A DNA stretch of 64,000 nt from Lysobacteraceae bacterium (GTDB lineage: Bacteria > Pseudomonadota > Gammaproteobacteria > Xanthomonadales > Xanthomonadaceae). The stretch lies in NCBI GenBank assembly GCA_023954075.1, contig JAMLIV010000016.1:17894-81893 (forward strand), written 5' to 3'. Shown here in pieces: positions 34,364 to 49,211 of the stretch (positions are counted from its first letter, which is position 1; each line of letters opens with the position of its first letter). The notes beneath the pieces were generated by a model. That model saw only the letters and a list, made by a program, of their open reading frames with translations, was not told the DNA's origin and searched no databases. Made by a program: the position numbers and the translations under genes.

Positions 34364-34894
34364 ATGAGCACCACCCTCACCCTCGCACGCCCCTACGCCC
34401 GCGCCGCGTTTTCGCTGGCGCGTGACAAGGGCCGCCTGCCGGACTGGTCCGCACAGCTCGGCCTGGCCGCCGCGATCGCCGCCGATGACGCGGTCCGCCC
34501 GCTGCTGGCCAGTCCCGGCATGACCGCCGACGCCGCCCTCGCCCTGCTTGCGCCGCCGCAGGGCGACGACGCCGATTTCCTGCAGTTCCTGCGCGTGCTG
34601 GTGGCCAACGGCCGCCTTCCGCTCCTGCCCGAGATCGCGCTGCTGTTCGAGCAGGCCCGCGCCGAGGCGGAAAAGGTGGTGAAGGTGAAGGTCACCTCGG
34701 CCGCGGCCATGGGTGCCGACGAGGTCGCCTCGCTCAGCGTTGCGCTGCGCCGCCGCTTCGGCAGTGAGATCGCACTGAGCCATACGGTCGACGCCAGCCT
34801 GATCGGCGGAGCGATCATCGACGCCGGCGACGTGGTGATCGATGGATCGGTGCGCGGCAAGCTGGACCGCCTGCGCACCGCGCTCGCGCAGTGA
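34364..34894 (+). CDS. atpH: ATP synthase F1 subunit delta
   Basis: AtpH has 176 residues: a helical N-terminal domain beginning TLTLARPYARAAFSLARDKG (the family signature RPYA-A-F) and a C-terminal beta part ending GGAIIDAGDVVIDGSVRGKLDRL, the region that contacts the b subunit. The protein bridges the peripheral stalk to the top of F1. It is 15 bases after atpF, within the operon. Confidence 0.95.
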   Translation: MSTTLTLARPYARAAFSLARDKGRLPDWSAQLGLAAAIAADDAVRPLLASPGMTADAALALLAPPQGDDADFLQFLRVLVANGRLPLLPEIALLFEQARAEAEKVVKVKVTSAAAMGADEVASLSVALRRRFGSEIALSHTVDASLIGGAIIDAGDVVIDGSVRGKLDRLRTALAQ

Positions 34895-34948
34895 CGATTT
34901 CTTCTTGAACCATTGCCGGCTTCCGCGCCGGACACCAGGGACACTTCC

Positions 34949-36511
<1,563 letters not shown>

Positions 36512-36517
36512 GCCGGC

Positions 36518-36627
36518 GGGATTGGAAATTAGGGATTAGGGATCAGGGATTCGCAGGAGCAGGGTTCGGCAAGCGGAGGCGCACGGCGCTCTTTCCGATC
36601 CCGGATCCCCGATCCCGAATCCCGGCG
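36518..36627. repeat. GGGATT-rich palindromic element, copy 1 (atpA-atpG gap)
   Basis: The left arm (36518-36552) has about four GGGATT-like units, the right arm (36596-36627) has ATCCC units (GATCCCGGATCCCCGATCC, then CGAATCCCGG), so the arms are complementary and can fold into a long stem with a central loop of about 45 bases. A second copy lies at 39072-39191. It fills most of the 131-base gap. Confidence 0.75.
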
Positions 36628-36642
36628 AGCGGAGCGAGCCCA

Positions 36643-39059
<2,417 letters not shown>

Positions 39060-39071
39060 GCCGCAATCTTC

Positions 39072-39191
39072 CGGGATTAGGGATTAGAGATTCGGGATTC
39101 GTAGAAGCGGGTTTTCGCAGTGATTTGAGGTGGGGGAATGGTGTGGAGCAGCGCGCTCTTGCCAATCCCCAATCCCCAATCCCGAATCCCG
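39072..39191. repeat. GGGATT-rich palindromic element, copy 2 (atpD-atpC gap)
   Basis: The left arm (39072-39100) reads CGGGATTAGGGATTAGAGAT then TCGGGATTCG; the right arm (39162-39191) is made of CCAATCCCC and AATCCCG units. The centre shares GCGCTCTT and AGAAGCGGGTTTT-like stretches with copy 1 at 36518-36627, so the two are homologous. It fills most of the 156-base gap. Confidence 0.75.
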
Positions 39192-39215
39192 TTCCGAGCC
39201 ACGCGAGGAACCACC

Positions 39216-39638
39216 ATGGCAAGCTTCCGTTGTGACATCGTCAGCGCCGAAAGCGAGATCTTCCAGGGCGAGGCCACGCTGGTCGTCGCCACCGGCGAGG
39301 TTGGCGAGCTCGGCATCGCGGCACGCCACACGCCGCTCATCACGCGCCTGAAGCCGGGCAAGGTCGTGGTCACGCGACCCGACGGCGAGCGCCTGGACTT
39401 CGCCGTCTCCGGCGGCATCCTTGAAGTCCAGCCGGACGTGGTGACGGTGCTGGCCGACACCGCCATCCGCGCCGAGGAGATCGACGAGGCGGCGGTGCGC
39501 AAGGCCAAGGAAGAGGCCGAGCGCGTGCTGGCCGGCCGCGGCGAGGCGATGGAGCTGTCCGAGGCCCAGGCCAAGCTGGCCGAGTCGCTGGCCCAGCTCC
39601 AGGCGCTGGAGCGCCTGCGCAAGAACCTCAAGCACTGA
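39216..39638 (+). CDS. atpC: ATP synthase F1 subunit epsilon
   Basis: AtpC has 140 residues: a beta-sandwich N-terminal domain ([39 protein letters not shown]) and a two-helix C-terminal domain ([19 protein letters not shown], then [20 protein letters not shown]) that can block rotation in the dark or at low energy. The ATG at 39216 has GAGGAA 6 bases upstream; the frame upstream is only the palindromic element. It is the last gene of the operon, and a strong terminator follows. Confidence 0.95.
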   Translation: MASFRCDIVSAESEIFQGEATLVVATGEVGELGIAARHTPLITRLKPGKVVVTRPDGERLDFAVSGGILEVQPDVVTVLADTAIRAEEIDEAAVRKAKEEAERVLAGRGEAMELSEAQAKLAESLAQLQALERLRKNLKH

Positions 39639-39669
39639 TCGGTTCGCGCGCCAGCCACCGTATCGGAAG

Positions 39670-39695
39670 CGCCGGCCCCGTGCCGGCGTTTTTCG
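39670..39695 (+). terminator. Rho-independent terminator of the atp operon
   Basis: The 7-bp stem CGCCGGC (39670-39676) with GCCGGCG (39682-39688), loop of five bases, is followed by five T (39689-39693). It lies 31 bases after the atpC stop. Confidence 0.9.
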
Positions 39696-39741
39696 TTTCA
39701 GGCGCAGGCACGGAACGCCATGCGCTCTGCCCGCTCCCGCC

Positions 39742-40722
39742 TCATCCTCGGGCGCGCGCCTTCAGGCGAGGATGCACCGGCATCCTCGGCTCCGCGTTCA
39801 CGTCGAAGTTGAGCCAGGACAGCAGCATCTGGCTGCCCAGGATGATCGGCAGGGCCGCGAGCATCACCGTGCCCGCGGTCGCGGGCGTGCCGCTTCGCAC
39901 CGATTCGACCCACTGCAGGGCACCATAGCCGGCACCCCACAGCCACAGCGCGGCACCCAACACCAGTTCGACGCTGGCGAGCGAAAAGCCGCGCACGAAG
40001 TAGTCGTACAGCACCCGCCGCCCGGTGTTGCGCGCGTGCCCGAGAAGAAAGGGACCGATCACCCGCAGCGGGCGCAGGCTGGAAGGTTCGCCTTCATAGC
40101 GCGCCTCCATCGGAACGTCGGCAACCACCGCGCCCAGCTCGTAGAGGTGGTAGAGCAGGTCCGACTCGAAGAAATAGCGCCGCGCCACGCGCTCCAGCTC
40201 CAGCTCGCCCGCCAGCTCGCGCCGGATCGCGGTGTAGCCGTTGGTGGGATCGGCAACCTGCCAGTAGCCGCTAGACAGCTTGGTCAGGAACGACAGCACC
40301 GCGTTTCCCGCCAGGCGAACCCAGGGCATCTGCCGCACGAAGCCGATGCGGTGGAAGCGGTTGCCCTTGGCGTAATCCGCCAGGCCTGCCAGCAGGGGCG
40401 CAGCAAAGCGCGGCAGCAGCGCCGGATCCATCTGTCCGTCGCCGTCGATCTTGACGATGACTTCGGCGGGCGTGTCCAGCGCCGCCCGGTATCCAGTCAT
40501 CACCGCGCCACCCACGCCCTGGTTCAGCGCGTGGCGCAGCACCTGGACGCGCGGATCGCGGCAGTTTTCCTCAATCCAGCCACCGCTGCCCTCGGGGCAG
40601 GCATCGTCCACCGCGAAGATCCAGCCCACCTCGGGGCCGATGGCCGCGATCACGTCCAGCACCTGTTCCCGCACCCGGAAACAGGGAATGACGACGGCAA
40701 TGCGAGCGGGCAATGTATTCAT
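39742..40722 (-). CDS. Family 2 glycosyltransferase with C-terminal membrane helices (polyprenyl-phosphate sugar synthase-like)
   Basis: A protein of 326 residues with a GT-A domain: ARIAVVIPCFRVREQV, VDDACPEGSGGW, QGVGGAVMTGYRAAL and the DGDGQMDP motif where the nucleotide sugar and metal bind. Two membrane helices close the protein (LGAALWLWGAGYGALQWVES, then TVMLAALPIILGSQMLLSWL). This layout is that of DPM1/GtrB/ArnC enzymes, which load a sugar on undecaprenyl phosphate on the inner face. The ATG (40722) overlaps the TGA of the GtrA gene (ATGA), so the two are translationally coupled. The sugar is unknown. Confidence 0.85.
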   Translation of the reverse strand: MNTLPARIAVVIPCFRVREQVLDVIAAIGPEVGWIFAVDDACPEGSGGWIEENCRDPRVQVLRHALNQGVGGAVMTGYRAALDTPAEVIVKIDGDGQMDPALLPRFAAPLLAGLADYAKGNRFHRIGFVRQMPWVRLAGNAVLSFLTKLSSGYWQVADPTNGYTAIRRELAGELELERVARRYFFESDLLYHLYELGAVVADVPMEARYEGEPSSLRPLRVIGPFLLGHARNTGRRVLYDYFVRGFSLASVELVLGAALWLWGAGYGALQWVESVRSGTPATAGTVMLAALPIILGSQMLLSWLNFDVNAEPRMPVHPRLKARARG

Positions 40723-41105
40723 GCGGCGCGGTAGACCCAGTGGCGGGAAATGAAGAAGCTTGCGACGGCCAGCGCGGCTTCCACCACGGGCTTGGCGATC
40801 CAGGCCGCCTGCAGGCTGAGGTTCGACGCGATGGCGGCCAGGCCGAGCGTGCTCGCCGCGGTCAGCAGCAGCCACGCCGCGAGAAAGCGAACCAGCGCCG
40901 CACGCCCCAGGCGCGATCCGGGCCCGCCGAAGGTGAAGCGGCCGTTGAGCCAGAAGCCGAGCATGGCACCGCAGACGCGGCCGATCACGTTCGCCAGCCC
41001 CAGCGCCAAGCCGGCGCGACTGAGTCCGATCGTGACGGCGGAATCGAGCACGAGCTGGACGCCGCCCATCAGCAGAAACAGCGGCACCTGGCGCAGGATG
41101 CTCAC
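40719..41105 (-). CDS. GtrA-family membrane protein (flippase-like)
   Basis: A protein of 128 residues with four membrane helices: QVPLFLLMGGVQLVLDSAVT, LALGLANVIGRVCGAMLGFW, a third around LVRFLAAWLLLTAAST, and a last one ending SFFISRHWVYRAA. It belongs to the GtrA family, thought to flip polyprenyl-phosphate sugars. Its GTG start at 41105 overlaps the TGA of the upstream gene (GTGA) and has GAGGAGG about 7 bases before it. The reading frame continues far upstream as the antisense of a neighbour, which is why short annotation is needed. Sits between the GT-C and GT2 genes of one operon. Confidence 0.85.
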   Translation of the reverse strand: MSILRQVPLFLLMGGVQLVLDSAVTIGLSRAGLALGLANVIGRVCGAMLGFWLNGRFTFGGPGSRLGRAALVRFLAAWLLLTAASTLGLAAIASNLSLQAAWIAKPVVEAALAVASFFISRHWVYRAA

Positions 41106-43129
41106 CTGCCCGCCTCCTCGGCTTCGGGCATCCGCCACCACTCGGCCGGGCCGACCGCGGAAAACCGCCGCGCGCCGGCCTGTTCGAGCGCACGCAGGCG
41201 CACTGCGCGCGTGGAATTGCGCCGCACGATCACGTCGCTGGCCCCCTCGTCGCGCAGCAGCGCGACCCAGGCGCTGCCGTCGGGCACCTCGTCGGCGAGC
41301 CGGGCGGCACGCCGGAGGTCCGGGTCGTACCAGACCGTGGTGCGCCCGCGACTGCCGGCTTCGGCGAAATAGGGGTTCGCATCGTCGAGAAAAACCACGG
41401 TGCCGGACGGCGACCCCGCCTTTCGCAGCTGGCGCATCAGCACCCGCTCCGGCACGTAGGTCTCGAACACCGGCCGATCCGCACCAAGACGCGCAACGCT
41501 CAGCCGCACCGCGCCCTCGCGCATCATCCACTGGGCGCTCGCCTGGAACGCCAGATTCGCCGCGCAGACCAGTACCACCACCGCCGCACCCAGGCGCGGC
41601 TGCCACCGCATCGCGGCGATTGCCGCCACCACCGTCACCAGCACCATGCCCGGAAAGGCGTAGCGCAGGTATTGCAGGGCCAGCAGCGGGACGAACAGCA
41701 GCGCGAGCGAAAGGCCCATCGCCAGCCGCGCGCCGGGCCGCACCAGTGCGAGAGCCACCGCGCCCGCCAGCGCCAGCACCGCAAAGCCGGCCGACCCCGC
41801 ATAGCTCTCGTTGAAGTCGTGCGTGCGAAAGGTCATGTCCCACAGCAGCGTCGGCCCGAATCCCGTCGCCCAGCGCGCGTCGAGCATGTTCTCGGGTTTG
41901 AAATAGGGCGAATGGAACCAGCCGTTGAACAGCGGCAGGAACGGATTGCCCGCAATCACCAGCGCATAGGTATAGCTCGACCCGGCCACCAGCGCGAAGA
42001 GGAGCGCGAGCGCCGCGATGCGGCGCGCAGGGGGCCAGGGAAAACGCACCAGTGCGATGAGCAGCAGCAAGGCCGCGAGCACCGCCGCGGTCAGTTTCAG
42101 CGCGGCCAAGCCCGCCGCCAGCAGGACCACGGCCAGCCAGCCGGGCCAATCCAGCGTGCGGCGCTCCACCACCAGCGCCAGCAGCCAGGCCAGAAGCGCC
42201 GTGGTCGGAAGCTCGGTGTGCATGCTGCCCATGAGGGTGGCGGTCAGCGGGAAGCTGCAAAACAACGCGATCGCGAGCCAGCGCACCCGGGCCGGCGCAT
42301 TCAGCGCCCGTCCCAGGCGCCACAGCCCGCCCGCCGCGATCGCAAGCCACATCGCGTTGACCGGCCCGCGCGCTTCCGCCCTGCCGATGAGCTGCGCCAT
42401 CGCGTGCACCACGTCCGAGGCCCAGGGTGCCAGCGCCCAGACCTGCGTCGAGGGATCGAGCAGGTAGCGGCCCTCCAGCTGGAGCTGCCAGGGCAGGCGC
42501 AGGTGGTAGGCGAGATCGTCGAACTGCAGGGTCGGAAGCCACGCCCCCGTGCTGGCCAGGCCCAGGACCAGCACGGCGAAGGCCGCCGACGCCGGCGCTT
42601 CCCGGGTCGCCCGCAACCACGCCCCGCCAAGCCGGCGGAGCGAACGCATGATCGTCCTGCGTCGAAAGAAGATCGCCGCCAGGGCCAGGCCCAGATACAG
42701 CAGGCCCCAGTGCAGCGGCAGCGGCAGCAGCCATCCGACCGCACCCGCGATCACCACCAGCCCGAGCGCGAGCTGGAGCCCTGCCGCTTCGCGCGAGCCG
42801 ATTGCGCTGCCGAGCGCCAGCGCCGCGCCAGCGAGGATCAGGGTCGCGAGCGTCGGAAGCGGCCCCGCGAAGAGCACCAGGCCCAGGCCCCAGAACGCGG
42901 CCAGCGCACCGGCCAGTGAGACGCCGAACAGGCATCGCGCGAGCCAGGCGCAGGCCAGCGCCACGGCCGCAATGCCGAGGCCCTCCAGCGCGCGCATCGA
43001 CGGGAGCTGCTCCCACATCCGGTAGTGCACCACGCCGCCGGCCAGCAGCAGTGGGCCAAGCCACAGGAGGCCGCTGCCGACACTCGTTGAAAAGCGCCGC
43101 GATGCCGGGCGCAGGGAGTCGGATTCCAT
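41102..43129 (-). CDS. Polytopic membrane protein, GT-C glycosyltransferase-like
   Basis: A protein of 675 residues with about a dozen or more membrane helices (long stretches rich in Leu, Ala and Val) and a soluble C-terminal domain from about residue 500. After the first helices an acidic motif [16 protein letters not shown] faces the periplasm, as the catalytic DD/ED motif does in ArnT/PMT-type GT-C enzymes that take sugars from polyprenyl phosphate. The start [13 protein letters not shown] at 43129 follows a 59-base gap to the divergent glmU. The long frame upstream to 43465 is antisense of glmU. Family membership is inferred from topology and the acidic motif. The neighbours GtrA and GT2 support sugar transfer to an envelope molecule. 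Confidence 0.75.
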   Translation of the reverse strand: MESDSLRPASRRFSTSVGSGLLWLGPLLLAGGVVHYRMWEQLPSMRALEGLGIAAVALACAWLARCLFGVSLAGALAAFWGLGLVLFAGPLPTLATLILAGAALALGSAIGSREAAGLQLALGLVVIAGAVGWLLPLPLHWGLLYLGLALAAIFFRRRTIMRSLRRLGGAWLRATREAPASAAFAVLVLGLASTGAWLPTLQFDDLAYHLRLPWQLQLEGRYLLDPSTQVWALAPWASDVVHAMAQLIGRAEARGPVNAMWLAIAAGGLWRLGRALNAPARVRWLAIALFCSFPLTATLMGSMHTELPTTALLAWLLALVVERRTLDWPGWLAVVLLAAGLAALKLTAAVLAALLLLIALVRFPWPPARRIAALALLFALVAGSSYTYALVIAGNPFLPLFNGWFHSPYFKPENMLDARWATGFGPTLLWDMTFRTHDFNESYAGSAGFAVLALAGAVALALVRPGARLAMGLSLALLFVPLLALQYLRYAFPGMVLVTVVAAIAAMRWQPRLGAAVVVLVCAANLAFQASAQWMMREGAVRLSVARLGADRPVFETYVPERVLMRQLRKAGSPSGTVVFLDDANPYFAEAGSRGRTTVWYDPDLRRAARLADEVPDGSAWVALLRDEGASDVIVRRNSTRAVRLRALEQAGARRFSAVGPAEWWRMPEAEEAGR

Positions 43130-43187
43130 CGCGCATATGCTACACGGCCGCCCGCCGATAGAATCCGGTGCAAGAACGGGAGGATGC

Positions 43188-44552
43188 ATGAACAACGCGC
43201 TCAACGTGGTGATACTCGCCGCCGGAGAAGGCAAGCGCATGCGCTCGTCGCGGCCCAAGGTGCTGCAGCCGATCGCCGCGCGCCCGATGCTGGCGCACGT
43301 GATCGACGCCGCGCGCGCTCTCTCGCCTGCCGCCATCCACATCGTCCACGGGCACGAAGGTGCGGCGGTCCGCGCCGCCTTTGCCGATGACGCCGACCTG
43401 CGCTGGGTGGAACAGGCGCAGCGGCTGGGCACCGGGCACGCCGTGGCCCAGGCCATGCCCGGCATCGGCGACGACGCCCGCGTGCTGGTGCTCTATGGCG
43501 ATGTGCCGCTGCTGCGCGCCGAAACGCTGTCCCGCCTTCTCACGGCGCAAGGCGCACTGGCCGTACTGGTGGCCGAACTGGATGACCCGACCGGCTATGG
43601 CCGCATCGTGCGCGACGCCGAGGGCCGCGTCGCCGCCATCGTCGAGGAGCGCGACGCGGATGCGGACCAGAAGCACATCCGCACCGTCAACACCGGTCTG
43701 GTCGCCGCCGATGCCGCCGCGCTGCGGCGCTGGCTGGCGGCACTGTCCAACCACAACGCCCAGGGCGAGTACTACCTCACCGACATCTTCGCGATGGCGG
43801 CATCCGCATTCACGCCCGCGCGCATGGTGCAGGTGTCCGACGCGCAGGAGATCGAGGGTGCCAACGATCTGTGGCAGCTCGCCCGGCTCGAACGCGCCTT
43901 CCAGCTTCGCGCCGCGCGCGCGCTGTGCGAACGGGGCGTGCGCCTGGCCGATCCGGCGCGCCTGGAGCAGCGCGGCACGGTGCGCGTCGGGCGCGAGGTC
44001 GAAATCGATATCGACGTGGTGCTCGAAGGCCGGGTGGAACTGGGCGACGGCGTGCGCATCGGTCCTTTCACCCGCCTGCGCGACGTGACGCTCGGGCCGG
44101 GCACGCAGGTCAAGGCGCACTGCGACCTGGAAGGCGTGGTGTGCGCGGCGAACGCGCAGATCGGCCCCTACGCGCGCCTGCGCCCGGGCACGGAGCTGGC
44201 CGACGGCGCGCACGTGGGCAACTTCGTGGAGCTCAAGAACACGCGACTGGGCCCGGGCAGCAAGGCCAATCACCTGAGCTATCTGGGCGACGCCCTCGTC
44301 GGCGCGCGGGTCAACATCGGCGCGGGCACCATCACCTGCAACTACGACGGGGTGAACAAGTCGCAGACCACCATCGGCGACGACGCCTTCATCGGCTCCA
44401 ACAGCGCGCTGGTGGCACCGGTGGAGGTGGGCGAAGGGGCTACCCTGGGTGCCGGCACCGTGCTCACCAAACCCGCCCCGGCCAACCACCTCACCGTGGC
44501 CCGCGCCCGCCAGACCACCATCGAAGGCTGGCAGCGGCCGAAGAAGCGCTGA
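43188..44552 (+). CDS. glmU: Bifunctional UDP-GlcNAc pyrophosphorylase / GlcN-1-P acetyltransferase
   Basis: GlmU has 454 residues. The uridyltransferase domain (1-230) starts [20 protein letters not shown] with the nucleotide loop, and carries LYGDVPLL and NTGLVAA. The left-handed beta-helix domain (about 250-454) has hexapeptide repeats and the trimer motif [21 protein letters not shown], with [11 protein letters not shown] before it. It makes UDP-GlcNAc in two steps after GlmS and GlmM. ATG 43188 with GGGAGG just upstream is preferred over an in-frame start at 43137. In Xanthomonas relatives glmU follows atpC directly, but here a minus-strand operon is between them. Confidence 0.96.
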   Translation: MNNALNVVILAAGEGKRMRSSRPKVLQPIAARPMLAHVIDAARALSPAAIHIVHGHEGAAVRAAFADDADLRWVEQAQRLGTGHAVAQAMPGIGDDARVLVLYGDVPLLRAETLSRLLTAQGALAVLVAELDDPTGYGRIVRDAEGRVAAIVEERDADADQKHIRTVNTGLVAADAAALRRWLAALSNHNAQGEYYLTDIFAMAASAFTPARMVQVSDAQEIEGANDLWQLARLERAFQLRAARALCERGVRLADPARLEQRGTVRVGREVEIDIDVVLEGRVELGDGVRIGPFTRLRDVTLGPGTQVKAHCDLEGVVCAANAQIGPYARLRPGTELADGAHVGNFVELKNTRLGPGSKANHLSYLGDALVGARVNIGAGTITCNYDGVNKSQTTIGDDAFIGSNSALVAPVEVGEGATLGAGTVLTKPAPANHLTVARARQTTIEGWQRPKKR

Positions 44553-44566
44553 GGGCCCCGATGCTG

Positions 44567-44722
44567 CGATGCAGGAGCGACCTTGGTCGCGATGGGAATG
44601 CCCGCCAGCCGGTGCCGCTTCGCAATGCACCCGACGCCTTTATCGCGGGCAAGCCCGCTCCTGCCGGGCCGCGCTGATCTCGATGTTGCAATGGATGCAG
44701 GAGCGCCCTTGGTCGCGGCCGG
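44567..44722. repeat. Cluster of REP-type palindromic repeats after glmU
   Basis: Three units are visible: GATGCAGGAGCGACCTTGGT followed by CGCGAT (about 44567-44592), an inverted one TATCGCGGGCAAGCCCGCTC then CTGCC (44641-44665), and a third GATGCAGGAGCGCCCTTGGT then CGCGG (44695-44720). The units match the well-known REP consensus GGGAGCGNCNTTGNCCGCGA. Together with the phasin terminator they fill the 306-base gap between glmU and the phasin gene. No gene is seen in it. Confidence 0.75.
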
Positions 44723-44754
44723 GATGCCCGGCCTGCTGCATCCGGAGCCCGGGC

Positions 44755-44790
44755 AAAAAAAAAAACCGGCAAGGCCAAAGCCTCGCCGGT
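44755..44790 (-). terminator. Rho-independent terminator of the phasin gene
   Basis: On the minus strand a 12-bp stem (44790-44779 with 44774-44763, one G-T pair) with loop TTTG is followed by T only, ten in a row (44764-44755). It lies 70 bases after the phasin stop. Confidence 0.9.
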
Positions 44791-44859
44791 TGGAAAGCGT
44801 CGCCGCAAAATCGAGGGAGGGAGGGCGGCGACGCGCTTGCGGGGTGGTGCGGCTGCGGA

Positions 44860-45246
44860 TCAGGCAGCGGCCTTGGCAGCCTTGCTGGCGGCCTTGGTCA
44901 CGGTCTCGCTCGCGGTCTGGAACTCGGCGCGGAACAGCTGGCCGATGGCCTCGGAGGTCTTGAGTGCCTGGCCCAGCACTTCCTGGCTGGTGGAATAGAG
45001 CTGCTCGGACGAATTCTTCACCAGGGCAACGCTCTTGGGCCAAATGTCCTTGGCACCTTCCAGGTCGGCCACGTCGCCGGCCTCGGACAGGAACTCGACC
45101 GACGACTTCAGGCCGGCCTCGGCGGACTTGAGCTGCAGGTTGACGATGCGCTCGAAGCCCTCGAACGCCAGGGTGTTGGCCTGCAGCGCCGACTGGGCGA
45201 ACTGGCGGGCCACGGAAGCAAACGGGAGAGTGAACTGCGTGGACAT
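44860..45246 (-). CDS. Phasin family protein
   Basis: A protein of 128 residues: MSTQFTLPFASVARQFAQSA, then a single long helix-rich domain (ERIVNLQLKSAEAGLKSSV, EFLSEAGDVADLEGAKD, SEQLYSTSQEVLGQALKTSE) and an alanine/lysine tail KAASKAAKAAA. This is the PhaP/phasin_2 type that coats polyhydroxybutyrate granules. The ATG at 45246 has AGAGGAT 9 bases upstream, and the upstream in-frame residues (MPTIRHS) are less likely. The clean single-gene layout (promoter with palindrome upstream, terminator downstream) suits a strongly induced phasin. The synthase genes phaC are not in the window. Confidence 0.85.
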   Translation of the reverse strand: MSTQFTLPFASVARQFAQSALQANTLAFEGFERIVNLQLKSAEAGLKSSVEFLSEAGDVADLEGAKDIWPKSVALVKNSSEQLYSTSQEVLGQALKTSEAIGQLFRAEFQTASETVTKAASKAAKAAA

Positions 45247-45282
45247 GTTCGAAATCCTCTGGGAGTGGCGGATGGTGGGCAT

Positions 45283-45311
45283 AGCCTAGCGCACAATTTT
45301 GTGCAGTGCAA
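45283..45311 (-). promoter_or_regulatory. Candidate phasin promoter with embedded palindrome
   Basis: On the minus strand TTGCAC (45311-45306), 17 bases and TAGGCT (45288-45283) are a weak -35/-10 pair. The spacer contains GCACAA-TT-TTGTGC (45291-45304), arms perfect, which would place a repressor between the elements. TGC-rich palindromes of this kind are bound by PhaR in other proteobacteria, so PhaR is the obvious candidate. This is inference only. Confidence 0.4.
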
Positions 45312-45446
45312 CATCCAACAGCAAGAAGTCGCTCAATCCATGCTTGTTTTACAGATGAATCATTGTTATTGAAGGATTTTTTACAGACCCCCGAAGAATG
45401 CCGCAGCGCACTAAATGGCGCACAGAGCCGCGATCCCGGCTCCGCG

Positions 45447-45809
45447 CTACGCCGCCGGGCCGCTGTAGACGCAGCCCGAGGTACAGGTCTCGTGGATCAC
45501 CACGCGCGAGAGCGGCGGCAGGGTCGGCTTGAGCTGATCCCAGATCCAGCGCGCGAGGTTCTCGCTGGTGGGGTTTTCCAGCCCCGGCACCTCGTTGAGG
45601 TAGTGGTGATCGAGCCGGTCGAACACCGGCTGGAAGGCGCGCTTGATGTCCGAGAAGTCCATCACCCACCCGGTCTGCGGCCCGGGTTCGCCACTCACGT
45701 GCAGTTCGATCAGGAAGGAGTGGCCGTGCAGGCGCGCGCACTTGTGGCCCTCGGGCACGTTGGGCAGCCGGTGCGCGGCCTCGATGTGGAAGCGTTTGAA
45801 AATGTCCAT
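45447..45809 (-). CDS. queD: 6-carboxytetrahydropterin synthase
   Basis: QueD has 120 residues and makes 6-carboxytetrahydropterin from dihydroneopterin triphosphate, the first committed step to queuosine and other deazapurines. Zinc ligands are in AAHRL (His13) and LHGHSF (His28, His30). The catalytic cysteine is Cys24 ([12 protein letters not shown]), and DHHYLNEV and [10 protein letters not shown] hold the other active-site residues. The length is that of E. coli QueD (121). It starts 6 bases after the S9 peptidase stops, so it probably shares that transcript. The upstream neighbours have no link to queuosine. Confidence 0.92.
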   Translation of the reverse strand: MDIFKRFHIEAAHRLPNVPEGHKCARLHGHSFLIELHVSGEPGPQTGWVMDFSDIKRAFQPVFDRLDHHYLNEVPGLENPTSENLARWIWDQLKPTLPPLSRVVIHETCTSGCVYSGPAA

Positions 45810-45815
45810 GGCCGA

Positions 45816-48849
<3,034 letters not shown>

Positions 48850-49211
48850 GGCGCGCTCCGGCAGCGGCGAGGGAAGACTCCACTGTACTTGCTCGCGCGA
48901 CGCGCGGCTTGTGCGAAAAGTCCCCGCTCGCCTGCACAATCGCCGCAGGTCGACCCTACGCGGCCGACGGACGCGTACTCGGAGAAAGCCGTCGCCTCGT
49001 TCCTGCCGTCCATGCGTCGGGGCCGTGGCCCCGACCTGTGATGTCCGCCCATCGCATCGCGGCCAAGGCCGCTCCCACAACGCAGATTCGCAAGCTTTTG
49101 TGGAAGCACGGGCCTGCCCGCGATCCAGACGTCCTTGGAACCGTCGGGGACGTGGCCCCGACCTACCCGCATCGCCGCAGGTCGTAGCTCAGCGCGGCCG
49201 ACGGGTTGAAA
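48850..49211. repeat. Gene-free region with dispersed palindromic repeats
   Basis: The 362 bases between the acyl-CoA dehydrogenase and GST genes hold several repeats: GTCGGGGC/GCCCCGAC (49016-49023 with 49028-49035), GTCGGGG/CCCCGAC (49143-49149 with 49156-49162), a REP unit ATCGCGGCCAAGGCCGCTCC then CACAA (49055-49080) and a half-unit (TTTTGTGGAAGCACGGGCCT then GCCCGCGAT, about 49097-49125). A segment starting CGCCGCAGGTCG occurs at both ends (48951 and about 49172), suggesting duplication. No gene is seen. Confidence 0.7.
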
